Shown here piece after piece: positions 51,169 through 60,105 of a stretch of 64,000 bases of DNA. The translations under genes and the position numbers were made by a program. Under the pieces are notes generated by a model that was not told the DNA's origin, searched no databases, and worked only from the letters and a program-made list of their open reading frames with translations. This DNA comes from Desulfovibrio sp. JC022 (GTDB lineage: Bacteria > Desulfobacterota > Desulfovibrionia > Desulfovibrionales > Desulfovibrionaceae). Within the stretch, counting starts at the first letter, position 1. The number at the start of each line of letters is the position of its first letter. The stretch lies in contig NZ_VOPZ01000010.1 of assembly GCF_010470665.1 (NCBI RefSeq), positions 1-64,000 of the forward strand, written 5' to 3'.

Positions 51169-52098
51169 ATGTTTAAGGACAAAAGGTATTACGGGATGGC
51201 GTGTGCCCTGCTTGCAACAATGCTTTGGGCCGGTGCTTTTGTTGTTGCCAGACTGGCGGTAGGCCAGATTTCCCCCATGACCCTCGGCGCCAGCCGCTGG
51301 TTCATTGCCCTGCTTATCCTGTGTGCTTTCACACTGCCCAGAGTAAAACGCGAATGGCCCGTAGCCAAAAAATTTCTACCCCAGATCATTGCAGCAGCAC
51401 TGACCGGTGTAGCGGCATACTCTCCGCTCAGTTATTTTGCTGCCCAAACCACTTCAGCCATCAACCTTTCCCTTATTTCCGTAACATCGCCGATCTTTAT
51501 CGTCATGATCTCTTCACTGCTGGGCCAAAAGCAGTCCATGAACACATGGATCGGTTGTACCGTTGCCCTGATCGGTTCTTTCTACCTTGTATCCGGCGGC
51601 GAGCTTCAGCAGCTCCTGGGCCTGCACTTTGCTTCCGGTGATATCCTCATGCTGCTGGCAGCTGTGGGCTTTGCTGTATACAGCCTGATCCTGCGCAGAA
51701 TCCCCGAGGGACTCTCCCAGCTCACCGTTATGACTCTCATGTCTTTCTTCGCAGTACTCATGCTTATCCCCTGCGTTATCTGGGAATCCACCCAGCCGAG
51801 CATGGTCTTCAACATGAACGGCGTTGTATTCTTCAGCATCGTTTTCTCCGCAGTATGTTCCTCAGTCATCGCATGGCTGACCTGGAACATCGGCATTGAA
51901 CACGCAGGACCTGCAACTTCCGGCATGATCTACTACAGCCTTCCCCTCTGGGGCGGACTGTTCGCCTTTGTCTTCCTCGGCGAGACCATGAACTCCGTCC
52001 ATCTTGTCTCCGGCGTACTGATCATCGGCGGTATCATCTGGGCCAGCCGTGGCCCCAAAGAAGTCACCGCTGCTCAGGCAGCCGCTAACGAAGCTTAA
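51169..52098 (+). CDS. EamA-family (DMT) transporter
   Basis: 309 aa, about ten hydrophobic helices in two EamA repeats (AGAFVVARLAVGQISPMTLG...WFIALLILC; second repeat from SGDILMLLAAVGFAVYSLILRR; ending GLFAFVFLGETMNSVHLVSG). The pattern fits a metabolite exporter/importer of the drug/metabolite superfamily. GGGAGAG precedes the ATG. It is the first structural gene behind the sigma54 promoter and thus likely moves a substrate or product of the hydroxylase. The 171 nt after it contain two hairpins. Confidence 0.88.
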   Translation: MFKDKRYYGMACALLATMLWAGAFVVARLAVGQISPMTLGASRWFIALLILCAFTLPRVKREWPVAKKFLPQIIAAALTGVAAYSPLSYFAAQTTSAINLSLISVTSPIFIVMISSLLGQKQSMNTWIGCTVALIGSFYLVSGGELQQLLGLHFASGDILMLLAAVGFAVYSLILRRIPEGLSQLTVMTLMSFFAVLMLIPCVIWESTQPSMVFNMNGVVFFSIVFSAVCSSVIAWLTWNIGIEHAGPATSGMIYYSLPLWGGLFAFVFLGETMNSVHLVSGVLIIGGIIWASRGPKEVTAAQAAANEA

Positions 52099-52119
52099 GC
52101 ACCTTGACTCCATAGATCC

Positions 52120-52145
52120 GGGGCGGGCCGATTGCCTGCCCCTTT
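52120..52145 (+). terminator. Terminator-like hairpin after eamA
   Basis: GGGGCGGGC (52120-52128) pairs with GCCTGCCCC (52134-52142) with one G-U, loop CGATT, followed by only three T. Likely partial termination or a 3' stabiliser between the transporter and the hydroxylase genes. Confidence 0.55.
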
Positions 52146-52159
52146 AGACTCCTTGTTTC

Positions 52160-52185
52160 TCCCGGAGGTTTAAAAACCTCCGGGA
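52160..52185 (+). other. Perfect 26-bp inverted repeat before the hydroxylase genes
   Basis: TCCCGGAGGTTT (52160-52171) and AAACCTCCGGGA (52174-52185) are exact complements around AA, with no following T-tract. It could be a processing or stability element, or an operator for the hydroxylase genes. It contains a GGAGG in one arm that would be hidden by folding. Confidence 0.5.
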
Positions 52186-52269
52186 ACAGGAAAGGTGCGT
52201 CCGGCTACCAGCCACATAAAGGTCTGCAAAGACCATTTCGGAATAACTAACCATTTAAGGAATTGGACA

Positions 52270-52767
52270 ATGAATCGCGACGAACAACAGAAAAAGCTCA
52301 TTCATCTCAATGTGAACGGCGAAGTCCATTCACTGCATGTAGAGCCGCACTGGACCCTTTCCAAAGTTCTGCGCAATGACTGCGGTCATACCGGGACAAA
52401 GGAAGGTTGCGGCGAAGGAGCCTGCGGCTCCTGCACCGTGCTCATCGACTCTGTAGCAGTGCCTGCCTGCATGGTTCTCGCCGTTGAACAGCAAGGCAAG
52501 GAAATCGAAACCATCGAAGGACTCTCCAAGGACGGCAAGCTGCATCCCATTCAGGAAGCATGGCTTGAAGAGTACGGCTCCCAGTGCGGGTTCTGCTCTC
52601 CGGGTATGATCATGTCCACCAAAGCCCTGCTGCAGAAAAACGCTAATCCAAGCGATGATGAAATCAAGGAAGCCATCAGCGGGAACATCTGTATTTGCAG
52701 CAACTACGAGCACATCATCAATGCCGTGCGCAGTGCGGCAAAGAAAATGGCCAAGGAGCAGTGCTAA
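52270..52767 (+). CDS. Molybdenum hydroxylase, 2Fe-2S subunit (xanthine dehydrogenase small-subunit type)
   Basis: 165 aa from ATG 52270 (AAGGA 8 nt upstream). The plant-type cluster ligands are in GCGEGACGSCTVLID (C-x4-C-x2-C) with a fourth Cys in PACMVLA; the second cluster is in CGFCSPGMIMS and GNICICSNYEHI. The last motif is usually ICRCTGY, so Arg and Thr-Gly are replaced here. It passes electrons from the molybdenum site to the FAD subunit. It is encoded with the large and FAD subunits in the order small-large-FAD. Confidence 0.92.
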   Translation: MNRDEQQKKLIHLNVNGEVHSLHVEPHWTLSKVLRNDCGHTGTKEGCGEGACGSCTVLIDSVAVPACMVLAVEQQGKEIETIEGLSKDGKLHPIQEAWLEEYGSQCGFCSPGMIMSTKALLQKNANPSDDEIKEAISGNICICSNYEHIINAVRSAAKKMAKEQC

Positions 52768-55136
52768 TGATCAAAACCAACTCCATCGGAACCTCCGTCC
52801 GCCAGAAAGACGGCCCGGCCCGCGTAACCGGTTCCGCAAAATATTACGCTGACTTCATCTTTCCGGGCATGCTCCAGATCCGCATTCTGCGCTCCCCCTA
52901 CCCTGCTGCCGATATCGTTTCCATCAACACCAGCGCGGCGGAGAAGATGGACGGCGTCCATCTGGTCATGACCCACGAGAATTGCCCCAAGGCATTCCGC
53001 AAATCCCTTTACTATGTAGGAGACCTTGTCGCTGCCGTGGTTGCCGATGATGAAACCATCGCCTACGAGGCCATGGAACTCATCAAGGTTGAGTACGAAA
53101 AGAAAAAGCCGGTATTGTCCATCGAAGACGGCATTAAAGAAGGTTCCCCACAGGTATTTGAGGGTGTGGACAACTGTCAGGACTGGGCTTTCCACGCCAT
53201 CCTCAGCGACCGCGACCCGGAAACACGTCTGTTCAAGACCAAAACCCCGGCGGAATACAATGGTTTTGGAGATATCGACAAAGGCTTTAACGAAGCTGAC
53301 GTTGTTATTGAGCAGAAGGGCCTCAAATACGCCTATTGCAAAGGTCCGGCCATGGAGCCACGCGGCTGTTCAGCTAATTTCGACGGCACCAAGCTGCATG
53401 TCTACACCCACTCTCAGGGCCTGCATGACGAAAAGCTCTGCCTTGCGCAGGCTCTGGGCATCAGCGCCAACATGCTCAACTATGTTTCCCCGTTCACCGG
53501 ATCAAGCTTCGGCGGCAAAAACGCATTCCCGCTGGACCGCAACATCGCGTCCCACTATCTGGTAATCGCCGGACTGGCCTGCCTTGATCTTAAAAAACCC
53601 GTACACTGCCCCTATTCCCGTGAAGAAGAGATGGTTTCCGGCTGGTCACGCGGCAGCATCGGTGATGTAAAGATCGGCTTCAAGGACGACGGCACCCTGA
53701 CCACCATGGAAATAGCCCACTGGCAGGAAACAGGAGCGGGCGGTGATAAATATCCCGCTAAAAACGCCATGCTGGCAACGGGCGCGGTTATGTATTCCCA
53801 TAACTGCGAACATTTGCGCGGCAAAATACGCTACGTGAACACCAACCGCTTCCCGGCTGCCGGCTGGCAGGGGTACGGTGCACCCGAAGGTGTCTTTGCC
53901 GTGGAAACCACCATGGATATCGCCGCCGACAAGATGGGCATGGACCCGGTTGAAATCCGCAAGAAAAACTGCATGCGCACCGGAGATATCGACTCCGGCT
54001 GGGACCCGCTGATCTATAAGTCCTGCTACATTTCATCTTCAGGCATCCGCGACTGCCTTGATGAAGGAGCCAAGTTTCTCGACTGGAAGAACAAATGGCA
54101 ACACCCCAGTAAAAAAGAAGGCCGTATCCGCAGCGGCATGGGCGTGGCGATCTTCGCCATGGGCGCAGGACGTCCCGGACCGGGCAACTCCAGTGAGGCC
54201 ATGGTCAAAATCTACCCTGACGGATCAGCCGCGCTGGTCTGCGCCATTGCCGATATCGGACAGGGCCAGCACACTGTCCAGTGCCAGATCGTAGCCGATG
54301 TACTGGGACTTCCCTACAAAAAAATCGGAATTGTCTGCCACGACACCGACTCTACTCCGTTCGCGACACTGGTTGCCAACAGCTGCGGCACATGGATTCA
54401 AGGCTGGGCAACCTACGAGGCAGCACTTGATGCCAAACGTCAGGTTCTAGACCTTGCCGCTGCTCAGCTGGGAGTTCCGACACAAGCCCTTTCCATGAAC
54501 GAGAAAGGCGTCTTCGTCACTGCCGAACCGGAAAAAGGGCTGACCTTTGCCGAAGCATTCGGCGCACGCGGTCATTACGGCGGTATCCACGAAGTCACCG
54601 GATACTACGTCAACAATTCCCCGCATCCCAACGGACTCAAGGACGGCAAAGAAGATCAGGTTTATATTCCCAAGGAAAAGGGCGCGCAGTTCATTTCTCT
54701 CGACGTGGATACCGAGACCGGAATGATCTCCAATGTTAAAGTCATCATGGCCCAGAACGTCGGTAAAGCATTGAATCCCAAAATTGTAGCCGGACAGCTT
54801 TCCACCTCCCGTCACGGAGTTGAAAATGCAATCCTCGGTAATGACTGCATTGTGGACAAACGCAACGGCTGGCTGATGACTCCCAACTGGGTAGATTACC
54901 GCCACTCCACTGCCATGGAATGCGACGTTGAACCCATCATCATTGAGAAACCGGGCGATCCGACCCACCCCTTTGGAGCCACCGCCTGCGGTGAAGGCGC
55001 AGCCTGCCCCTCTTTGGCCGCGTTCTCAAACGCCATTTTCAACGCCATCGGCGTCAGAATCATCGAAACCCCGTTCACCCCCGACAAAATCCTTGAGGGC
55101 CTCGGCAAAATTCAGCCCAAAAGGAGGAAGAAATAA
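52767..55136 (+). CDS. Molybdenum hydroxylase, molybdopterin-binding large subunit
   Basis: 789 aa from ATG 52767 (TAATG overlap with the 2Fe-2S gene). The N-terminus TSVRQKDGPARVTGSAKYYA is the standard ald_Xan_dh start. Moco motifs include FTGSSFGGKNAF, GYGAPEGVFAVE (the QG.G/R.P region) and ADIGQGQHTVQCQIVADVLG; the catalytic Glu lies in ATACGEGAACPSLAA near the C-terminus. It hydroxylates a substrate with water-derived oxygen. The substrate (purine, N-heterocycle, aldehyde or aryl-CoA) cannot be told; Se-type maturation genes in the operon suggest a purine or N-heterocycle hydroxylase with a labile selenium ligand. Confidence 0.92.
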   Translation: MIKTNSIGTSVRQKDGPARVTGSAKYYADFIFPGMLQIRILRSPYPAADIVSINTSAAEKMDGVHLVMTHENCPKAFRKSLYYVGDLVAAVVADDETIAYEAMELIKVEYEKKKPVLSIEDGIKEGSPQVFEGVDNCQDWAFHAILSDRDPETRLFKTKTPAEYNGFGDIDKGFNEADVVIEQKGLKYAYCKGPAMEPRGCSANFDGTKLHVYTHSQGLHDEKLCLAQALGISANMLNYVSPFTGSSFGGKNAFPLDRNIASHYLVIAGLACLDLKKPVHCPYSREEEMVSGWSRGSIGDVKIGFKDDGTLTTMEIAHWQETGAGGDKYPAKNAMLATGAVMYSHNCEHLRGKIRYVNTNRFPAAGWQGYGAPEGVFAVETTMDIAADKMGMDPVEIRKKNCMRTGDIDSGWDPLIYKSCYISSSGIRDCLDEGAKFLDWKNKWQHPSKKEGRIRSGMGVAIFAMGAGRPGPGNSSEAMVKIYPDGSAALVCAIADIGQGQHTVQCQIVADVLGLPYKKIGIVCHDTDSTPFATLVANSCGTWIQGWATYEAALDAKRQVLDLAAAQLGVPTQALSMNEKGVFVTAEPEKGLTFAEAFGARGHYGGIHEVTGYYVNNSPHPNGLKDGKEDQVYIPKEKGAQFISLDVDTETGMISNVKVIMAQNVGKALNPKIVAGQLSTSRHGVENAILGNDCIVDKRNGWLMTPNWVDYRHSTAMECDVEPIIIEKPGDPTHPFGATACGEGAACPSLAAFSNAIFNAIGVRIIETPFTPDKILEGLGKIQPKRRKK

Positions 55137-56119
55137 TGAGACGTTTCAATCACTTTGATGCTTCCAGCATTGAGGAAGCCGTATCCCTTTTGCAGGAATA
55201 CAAAGACTCCTCCTACGTAATCGCAGGCGGCAGTGACCTCATGGGCTGCCTCAAAGATAACCTCTGGATGGAATATCCCAAGGCAGTCATCAACCTGAAA
55301 ACCATCCCCGGACTGAATGATATACAAGTCGAGGAAGACGGGCTGCACATCGGCGCACTGGTGACCCTCACCGAGCTTTCCGAATCCGCTCCCGTCAAAG
55401 AAACATGGCCCGGACTTGCAGAAGCCGCCCGCCGCACAGCATCCCCCTTGCTGCGCAATATGGGCACTGTTGCCGGGAACATCTGTCAGGAAAACCGTTG
55501 CTGGTACTACCGCTACCCGGACAAAATAGGCGGACGCATCGACTGCGTGCGTAAAGGCGGAAAACGCTGCCTCGCCGTCCCCGGTGACCACCGTTTCCAT
55601 TCCATCTTCGGCGCGGTGAAAAAATGTATCGCTGTAAACCCCAGTGATACTGCCCCCGCCTTTGTGGCCCTTGATGCGACCGTCAAGACTACTAAGCGCG
55701 AAATCCCCATTGACGAATTCTTCTCCGCTGAAAACGGCGCAGGTTCCACTGTGCTGGAGCGCGATGAAATCGTCACTGAAATCTTCGTGCCCCGCCCGCA
55801 AGCAGGTTCTACCAGCGCATTCATGAAGATCGCCTACCGCAAGTCCATTGACTTCGCCATCGTCAACTGCGCCGCGAGTATCACCGTCACAGACGGCAAG
55901 ATCAGCGCGGTCCGCATCTGCCTGAACGGAGTTCATAACAATCCCCGCCGCTGTGAAACTTCCGAGGAAGCACTCATCGGTAATCCCCTTTCCGAAGAGC
56001 TGGCAGCACAGGCCGGAGAACTGGCAGTGGCGGAAGCAAAACCGCTCTTCCAGAACATCCACAAAGTCCAGATGGCCAAAACCATCGTAGCCGACACCCT
56101 TATGGAGTGCGCCAAATAA
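55136..56119 (+). CDS. Molybdenum hydroxylase, FAD-binding subunit with Cys-rich loop
   Basis: 327 aa. YVIAGGSDLMG and NMGTVAGNICQENRCWYYR are the FAD pyrophosphate motifs (GGT.L and NIG..GGN). A Cys-rich insertion has Cys 122, 137, 145 and 164, as in the 4-hydroxybenzoyl-CoA reductase beta subunit, where four Cys hold an extra 4Fe-4S cluster. So this subunit probably carries FAD plus a 4Fe-4S centre, which suits low-potential or reversible electron flow. Starts on the last base of the large-subunit gene (TAATG). Confidence 0.9.
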   Translation: MRRFNHFDASSIEEAVSLLQEYKDSSYVIAGGSDLMGCLKDNLWMEYPKAVINLKTIPGLNDIQVEEDGLHIGALVTLTELSESAPVKETWPGLAEAARRTASPLLRNMGTVAGNICQENRCWYYRYPDKIGGRIDCVRKGGKRCLAVPGDHRFHSIFGAVKKCIAVNPSDTAPAFVALDATVKTTKREIPIDEFFSAENGAGSTVLERDEIVTEIFVPRPQAGSTSAFMKIAYRKSIDFAIVNCAASITVTDGKISAVRICLNGVHNNPRRCETSEEALIGNPLSEELAAQAGELAVAEAKPLFQNIHKVQMAKTIVADTLMECAK

Positions 56120-56138
56120 GCGCAGGAAGGTTAGCCCT

Positions 56139-56768
56139 ATGGCAGATCAAAGCTTCAAACAGGAAATAGCAAAGACCTCCGGCATTATTCTCGCAGCCGG
56201 AAAAGCAACCCGCATGGGCAGGGACAAATTGTCTCTGCCCTTCCGGGGCAAGCCCATGGTCCAGCATGTCATCGACGCCGCGCGGGCTTCCCAGCTCAGC
56301 AACGTAACTGTCGTACTGCCCGAAAAGTCGGAACTGCACGACATTCTCGACCTTGAAGGATGCGAAGTCGTCACCAGCCCCGAGCGCGACAAAGGGCAGG
56401 CTGAATCCTTCAAAGCCGGTCTTCGCAACGTTAAGGACCGCGTGCAGGGAGCAATGTTCTTTCTCGGCGACCAGCCGCTCATCGAGCCGGAAACCATCAA
56501 CAGACTGGTCTGGGCATTTTCGCAGGAACCGCAGTGCTGGGTCGCGCCCATTCAGGAAGGAATGCGCGGCAATCCCATCACCATCCCCAGCACATGGTTT
56601 GAACGCGCCCTTGAACTGGAAGGTGATACCGGAGCAAGGCCGCTGCTGGCTGCCCCCGGACTGGCCCTGCGGCTGGTGCGTATCCACGAAGTCGGCCCGT
56701 TCATCGACGTAGATACCGAGCTGGAATACCAGCAGCTGCTGGATCGCTACGAAAGTAAAAGTGCTTAA
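56139..56768 (+). CDS. mocA: Molybdenum cofactor nucleotidyltransferase (MocA/CoxC-like)
   Basis: 209 aa NTP-transferase. LAAGKATRMGRDKLSLPFRG holds the LAAG..RMG.K pyrophosphorylase motif, RDKGQAESFKAGL and MFFLGDQPLI the metal/nucleotide site. It likely adds CMP (or a base) to molybdopterin to make the dinucleotide cofactor used by hydroxylases of this family. Its position immediately after the hydroxylase subunits supports this. Confidence 0.88.
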   Translation: MADQSFKQEIAKTSGIILAAGKATRMGRDKLSLPFRGKPMVQHVIDAARASQLSNVTVVLPEKSELHDILDLEGCEVVTSPERDKGQAESFKAGLRNVKDRVQGAMFFLGDQPLIEPETINRLVWAFSQEPQCWVAPIQEGMRGNPITIPSTWFERALELEGDTGARPLLAAPGLALRLVRIHEVGPFIDVDTELEYQQLLDRYESKSA

Positions 56769-56786
56769 GAAAATTTAGTGCTAAAG

Positions 56787-56871
56787 CGGCGAAGCCCATT
56801 AAAAGTTTTAGGAGAGTCCAGAGAACCCTTTTCCAAAAGGGTTCTTTGGTCCCCGAAGGGCCGCCGGAGGC
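56787..56871 (+). repeat. Family-1 intergenic repeat, copy 8 (class b stem)
   Basis: Fills the gap between mocA and yqeB: CGGCGAAGCCC, ATTAAAAG, GAGAGTCCAGAGAACCC, loop, GGGTTCTTTGG, CCCCGAAGGGCCGCCGGAGGC. The GGAGG (56866-56870) is 5 nt before the yqeB ATG and serves as its ribosome binding site, in the plus-strand orientation this time. Confidence 0.82.
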
Positions 56872-56875
56872 AAAC

Positions 56876-57682
56876 ATGAATCAAACACCCATAATCGCCA
56901 TTCGCGGCGCAGGCGACCTTGCTACAGGCATTGCCATGCGCCTTTACCGCGCAGGCCTACGCCGCATCATCATGCTTGAAACCGGGCATCCGCTGGCTGT
57001 CAGGCGCACCGTAGCTTTTTCCGAAGCCGTTTATCACGGCGAAGTACAGGTGGAAGGCGTAAGTGCTGTCTTCACTGAAAACATGGAAGAAGCTGCTGCC
57101 GCATGGGACAAGGATGCGATTGCAATTCTATGCGATCCCTGTCTGCTTAAATTGGATGAGATCAAACCCGAAATTCTAATCGACGCCATCATTGCCAAGA
57201 AGAACCTCGGCACTGAAATCCACATGGCCCCGCTGGTTATCGGGCTGGGACCGGGCTTCACCGCCGGAGAGAATGTACACAAGGTCATTGAGACCAAACG
57301 CGGGCACCACATGAGCAGGGTCATCCATGAAGGGGCAGCCGAACCGAACACCGGGATTCCGGGCAGCGTTAAAGGATTCACCGTAGAACGGGTCTACTGG
57401 GCAGAAAATGGCGGAGTCTTCAACACAACCTTCGATATCGGCGACGAGATTTCAGAGGGCGAAACACTGGGCGATGTGGACGGCACCCCGGTGGTAGCGA
57501 AGATTTCCGGGGTTATCCGCGGACTGTTGCGTAACGGCACCCCGGTGCGCAAACGGACCAAGCTGGGTGACATCGACCCCCGGGCAACAAAGACATATTG
57601 CGGAGAGGTTTCGGACAAAGCACTGTCCATCGGCGGCGGGGTTCTGGAAGCGGTTTGCGCACACATTTTTTCCAAGGACTAA
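56876..57682 (+). CDS. yqeB: Selenium-dependent molybdenum hydroxylase accessory protein YqeB
   Basis: 268 aa from ATG 56876. An N-terminal Rossmann-like motif (IAIRGAGDLATGIAMRLYRAG) and the central LGPGFTAGENVHKVIETKRG are hallmarks of the YqeB/EF2563 family, found with Se-dependent molybdenum hydroxylases. The molecular role is not firmly known; it is thought to take part in making the labile selenium form of the cofactor. Followed by yqeC after 2 nt. Confidence 0.88.
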   Translation: MNQTPIIAIRGAGDLATGIAMRLYRAGLRRIIMLETGHPLAVRRTVAFSEAVYHGEVQVEGVSAVFTENMEEAAAAWDKDAIAILCDPCLLKLDEIKPEILIDAIIAKKNLGTEIHMAPLVIGLGPGFTAGENVHKVIETKRGHHMSRVIHEGAAEPNTGIPGSVKGFTVERVYWAENGGVFNTTFDIGDEISEGETLGDVDGTPVVAKISGVIRGLLRNGTPVRKRTKLGDIDPRATKTYCGEVSDKALSIGGGVLEAVCAHIFSKD

Positions 57683-57684
57683 CC

Positions 57685-58515
57685 ATGGGTTTGGAGAGCA
57701 GCAGTCTTAATAAACTCATACAGCCTGAGCAGAGGCTGATCACCCTCACCGGAGCGGGGGGGAAAACTTCGCTGTCACACTGGCTGGGATCGCTTTTAAA
57801 GGCAAACAGAAAGCGAGTCATAACCACCACGACAACGAAGATCCTCCCGCCCAGCCGGGGGCATATTGTTTTGAAGGCGGACGGTCCCGATTTCATCAAT
57901 CGGGTCCGGACCGCCTTTACTGCTGTTTCAGGGATCACCGTGGCCCGCGACTATGATCCCGATTCCGGCAAACTGCTGGGGATCAGCCGGGAAACGGTTT
58001 CTGAATTACTTGATGCAGAGCTGGCAGACGTCATTCTGGTGGAGGGTGACGGAGCGGCCCGCAAGCCGCTGAAAGCCCCGGCAGGACATGAACCGGTAAT
58101 CCCGGTTGAAAGCGACCTTTGCATCGGGGTCATGGGCATTGATGCGGTTTACCGGACCATGAGCAAGGGGTGCGTGCACCGCAGTGAAATATTCAGTGCC
58201 GTCAGCGGGACAAAAACCGGAGATGTGATCAGGCCGCGCCACCTGATCAGACTTGCCGAGTCAAGAATGGGGCTGTTCAAAGGATCACCTGCGGGATGCG
58301 CAAAAGCGGTTTTCCTCAACAAAACCGACAGCCCCGGCGGCATGGAGCTGGCTGCTGAATTCACGCGTCTTTTAGCAAGGACAAATTGGACGGCAACAGG
58401 CAGTCCGGACATAAAATGGTTTGCCGGAAGCGTACACAACAGGGAAATTTTCACGCTTCCACAGATCATCCCGGCCCTGTCACCTGAACAGATAATGCAA
58501 CCTGCATTTTCATAA
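57685..58515 (+). CDS. yqeC: Selenium-dependent hydroxylase accessory protein YqeC
   Basis: 276 aa from ATG 57685 (AAGGA 8 nt upstream); the longer reading starts inside yqeB. The P-loop-like ITLTGAGGKTSLSHWLGSLL and TTTTTKILPP, followed by VILVEGDGAARKPLKAP, identify the YqeC family. Together with YqeB it marks this as a selenium-type molybdenum hydroxylase cluster. Confidence 0.87.
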   Translation: MGLESSSLNKLIQPEQRLITLTGAGGKTSLSHWLGSLLKANRKRVITTTTTKILPPSRGHIVLKADGPDFINRVRTAFTAVSGITVARDYDPDSGKLLGISRETVSELLDAELADVILVEGDGAARKPLKAPAGHEPVIPVESDLCIGVMGIDAVYRTMSKGCVHRSEIFSAVSGTKTGDVIRPRHLIRLAESRMGLFKGSPAGCAKAVFLNKTDSPGGMELAAEFTRLLARTNWTATGSPDIKWFAGSVHNREIFTLPQIIPALSPEQIMQPAFS

Positions 58516-58540
58516 TTGTTCTGAAAGGGAGAAAATATTT

Positions 58541-60103
58541 ATGGATCATCAAAAAAAGACCGAAGAACTGATCGCCCCCTGCCCCACAGGCAGGAACGGA
58601 GTCTGTAAAATCTGTTTTTACGGGGCCTTTTCACTCATCCTCGCCACCTGTATACCGCTCATGCTCTACCCCAAAGAGGGCGAACAGGTCATCAACTCAC
58701 TTTTCAAATTCATCACCGTGGAAATGGGCTGGCTGTACATGCTCGCCGCGCTGGGAGCTTTTTCACTCATTCTCTGGTTCGCCTTCGGCCCCTTGAGTTC
58801 CAAACGGCTGGGCGATAAGGTCGAATACTCAACTTTCTCATGGATCGGCATGCTCTTCTGTGCCGGGGTGGGTGCCGGGATCATGTTCGGCGGTTCCATC
58901 GACTGGGCCTATTACATGGCCTACCCCATGCACGGCGAGCCTGCCGGATCTTGGAAGGCTGCTGAATGGGGCACGGCCTACGGCATGTTCCACTGGGGTC
59001 CCATCTGCTGGTCCATTTATGCCATCCTCGCCATCCCCATCGGCTACAGCTACTACGTCAAGAAAATCCCCATTCTGAACATTTCGCAGGCCTGCAAGGG
59101 CTTACTGGGTGATAAAGTTCACGGCTGGCAGGGCAAGGTTATTGATATCCTTTTCATGGCCGGTCTGGTTGCCGGATCAGCCACCGCGCTGGGATTGGGC
59201 ATTCCCATTGTTGCCGCCGGGGTCGTCTCAGTAACCGGAATAGAACACTCCTTCCTGCTGGAATTCGGCATTCTTGTGCTGGTGACCCTCATTTTCTCGG
59301 TGACTTCCTGTCTGGGACTAAAAAAAGGACTGAGCAAGCTTTCCGACTTCAACGTCTACATGGCCATGGGATTGATGCTTTTCGTCTTCATTGCCGGCCC
59401 TACTGTATTCCTCACCGACATGGCAATCTCGTCCATGGGACTCTTGATCTCAAACTTCATCACCATGGCAACATGGATGGACCCGGTGGGCGGCAAGGGC
59501 TTCACTCAGGACTGGACCATTTTCTATTACGCATGGTTTGTGGCCTACGCCCCGTTTATGAGCCTGTTCATCGCCAAGATTTCACGCGGACGGACCGTGC
59601 GTCAGGTAGTTCTCGGACCGATCATCATCGCGTCTTTCGGCTGTGGCTGTTTCTATCTCATCTTCGGTAACTTCGGTCTTTTTCTGCAAATGACCGGACA
59701 GCTTGATGCGGTCAGCATGGTCACCCAGATGAAAGGAGCCACAGTAATCATGGCTATTGCCGATTTCCTGCCCTTTGCCTCGCTCTACAAGCTGGTCTTC
59801 GCCACGGTCACTGCCATCTCCATGGCTACCACCTTTGATGCTGTTTCATTCGCCCTCGCCGCCACAACCACCACCATGCTCTCCCCTGAAGAGGAACCGG
59901 CCCGCTGGAACCGTTTATTCTGGGCAATATCACTGGGCATGGTCCCCACCGGAATAATGCTCATCGACGGGCCGCTCTCAGTACTCCAGACCGCTTCCAT
60001 CGTGGTCGGTCTGCCCGTACTCGGCATTGTCATCATCGGCGTGGCTTCATTCTTAAAAGAATACCAACGCACCGGATGGGTTGAGACCCGCTGCAAACCA
60101 TAA
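58541..60103 (+). CDS. BCCT-family transporter
   Basis: 520 aa, twelve helices, related to betaine/carnitine/choline transporters: FGGSIDWAYYMAYPMHGEPA, MFHWGPICWSIYAILA, WTIFYYAWFVAYAPFMSLFI and KISRGRTVRQVVLGP are the family segments. Such carriers import quaternary or zwitterionic N-compounds with sodium or proton. Its place between yqeC and the MoeA-like gene suggests the hydroxylase pathway handles a betaine-like N-heterocycle (for example a methylated pyridine or purine); this is inference. Confidence 0.9.
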   Translation: MDHQKKTEELIAPCPTGRNGVCKICFYGAFSLILATCIPLMLYPKEGEQVINSLFKFITVEMGWLYMLAALGAFSLILWFAFGPLSSKRLGDKVEYSTFSWIGMLFCAGVGAGIMFGGSIDWAYYMAYPMHGEPAGSWKAAEWGTAYGMFHWGPICWSIYAILAIPIGYSYYVKKIPILNISQACKGLLGDKVHGWQGKVIDILFMAGLVAGSATALGLGIPIVAAGVVSVTGIEHSFLLEFGILVLVTLIFSVTSCLGLKKGLSKLSDFNVYMAMGLMLFVFIAGPTVFLTDMAISSMGLLISNFITMATWMDPVGGKGFTQDWTIFYYAWFVAYAPFMSLFIAKISRGRTVRQVVLGPIIIASFGCGCFYLIFGNFGLFLQMTGQLDAVSMVTQMKGATVIMAIADFLPFASLYKLVFATVTAISMATTFDAVSFALAATTTTMLSPEEEPARWNRLFWAISLGMVPTGIMLIDGPLSVLQTASIVVGLPVLGIVIIGVASFLKEYQRTGWVETRCKP

Positions 60104-60105
60104 AC

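Noticed and set aside
50921-51262. 113-codon reading frame before eamA
   Set aside because: It overlaps the eamA start and lies over the sigma54 promoter; its sequence resembles no protein. Kept only as a possible leader peptide.
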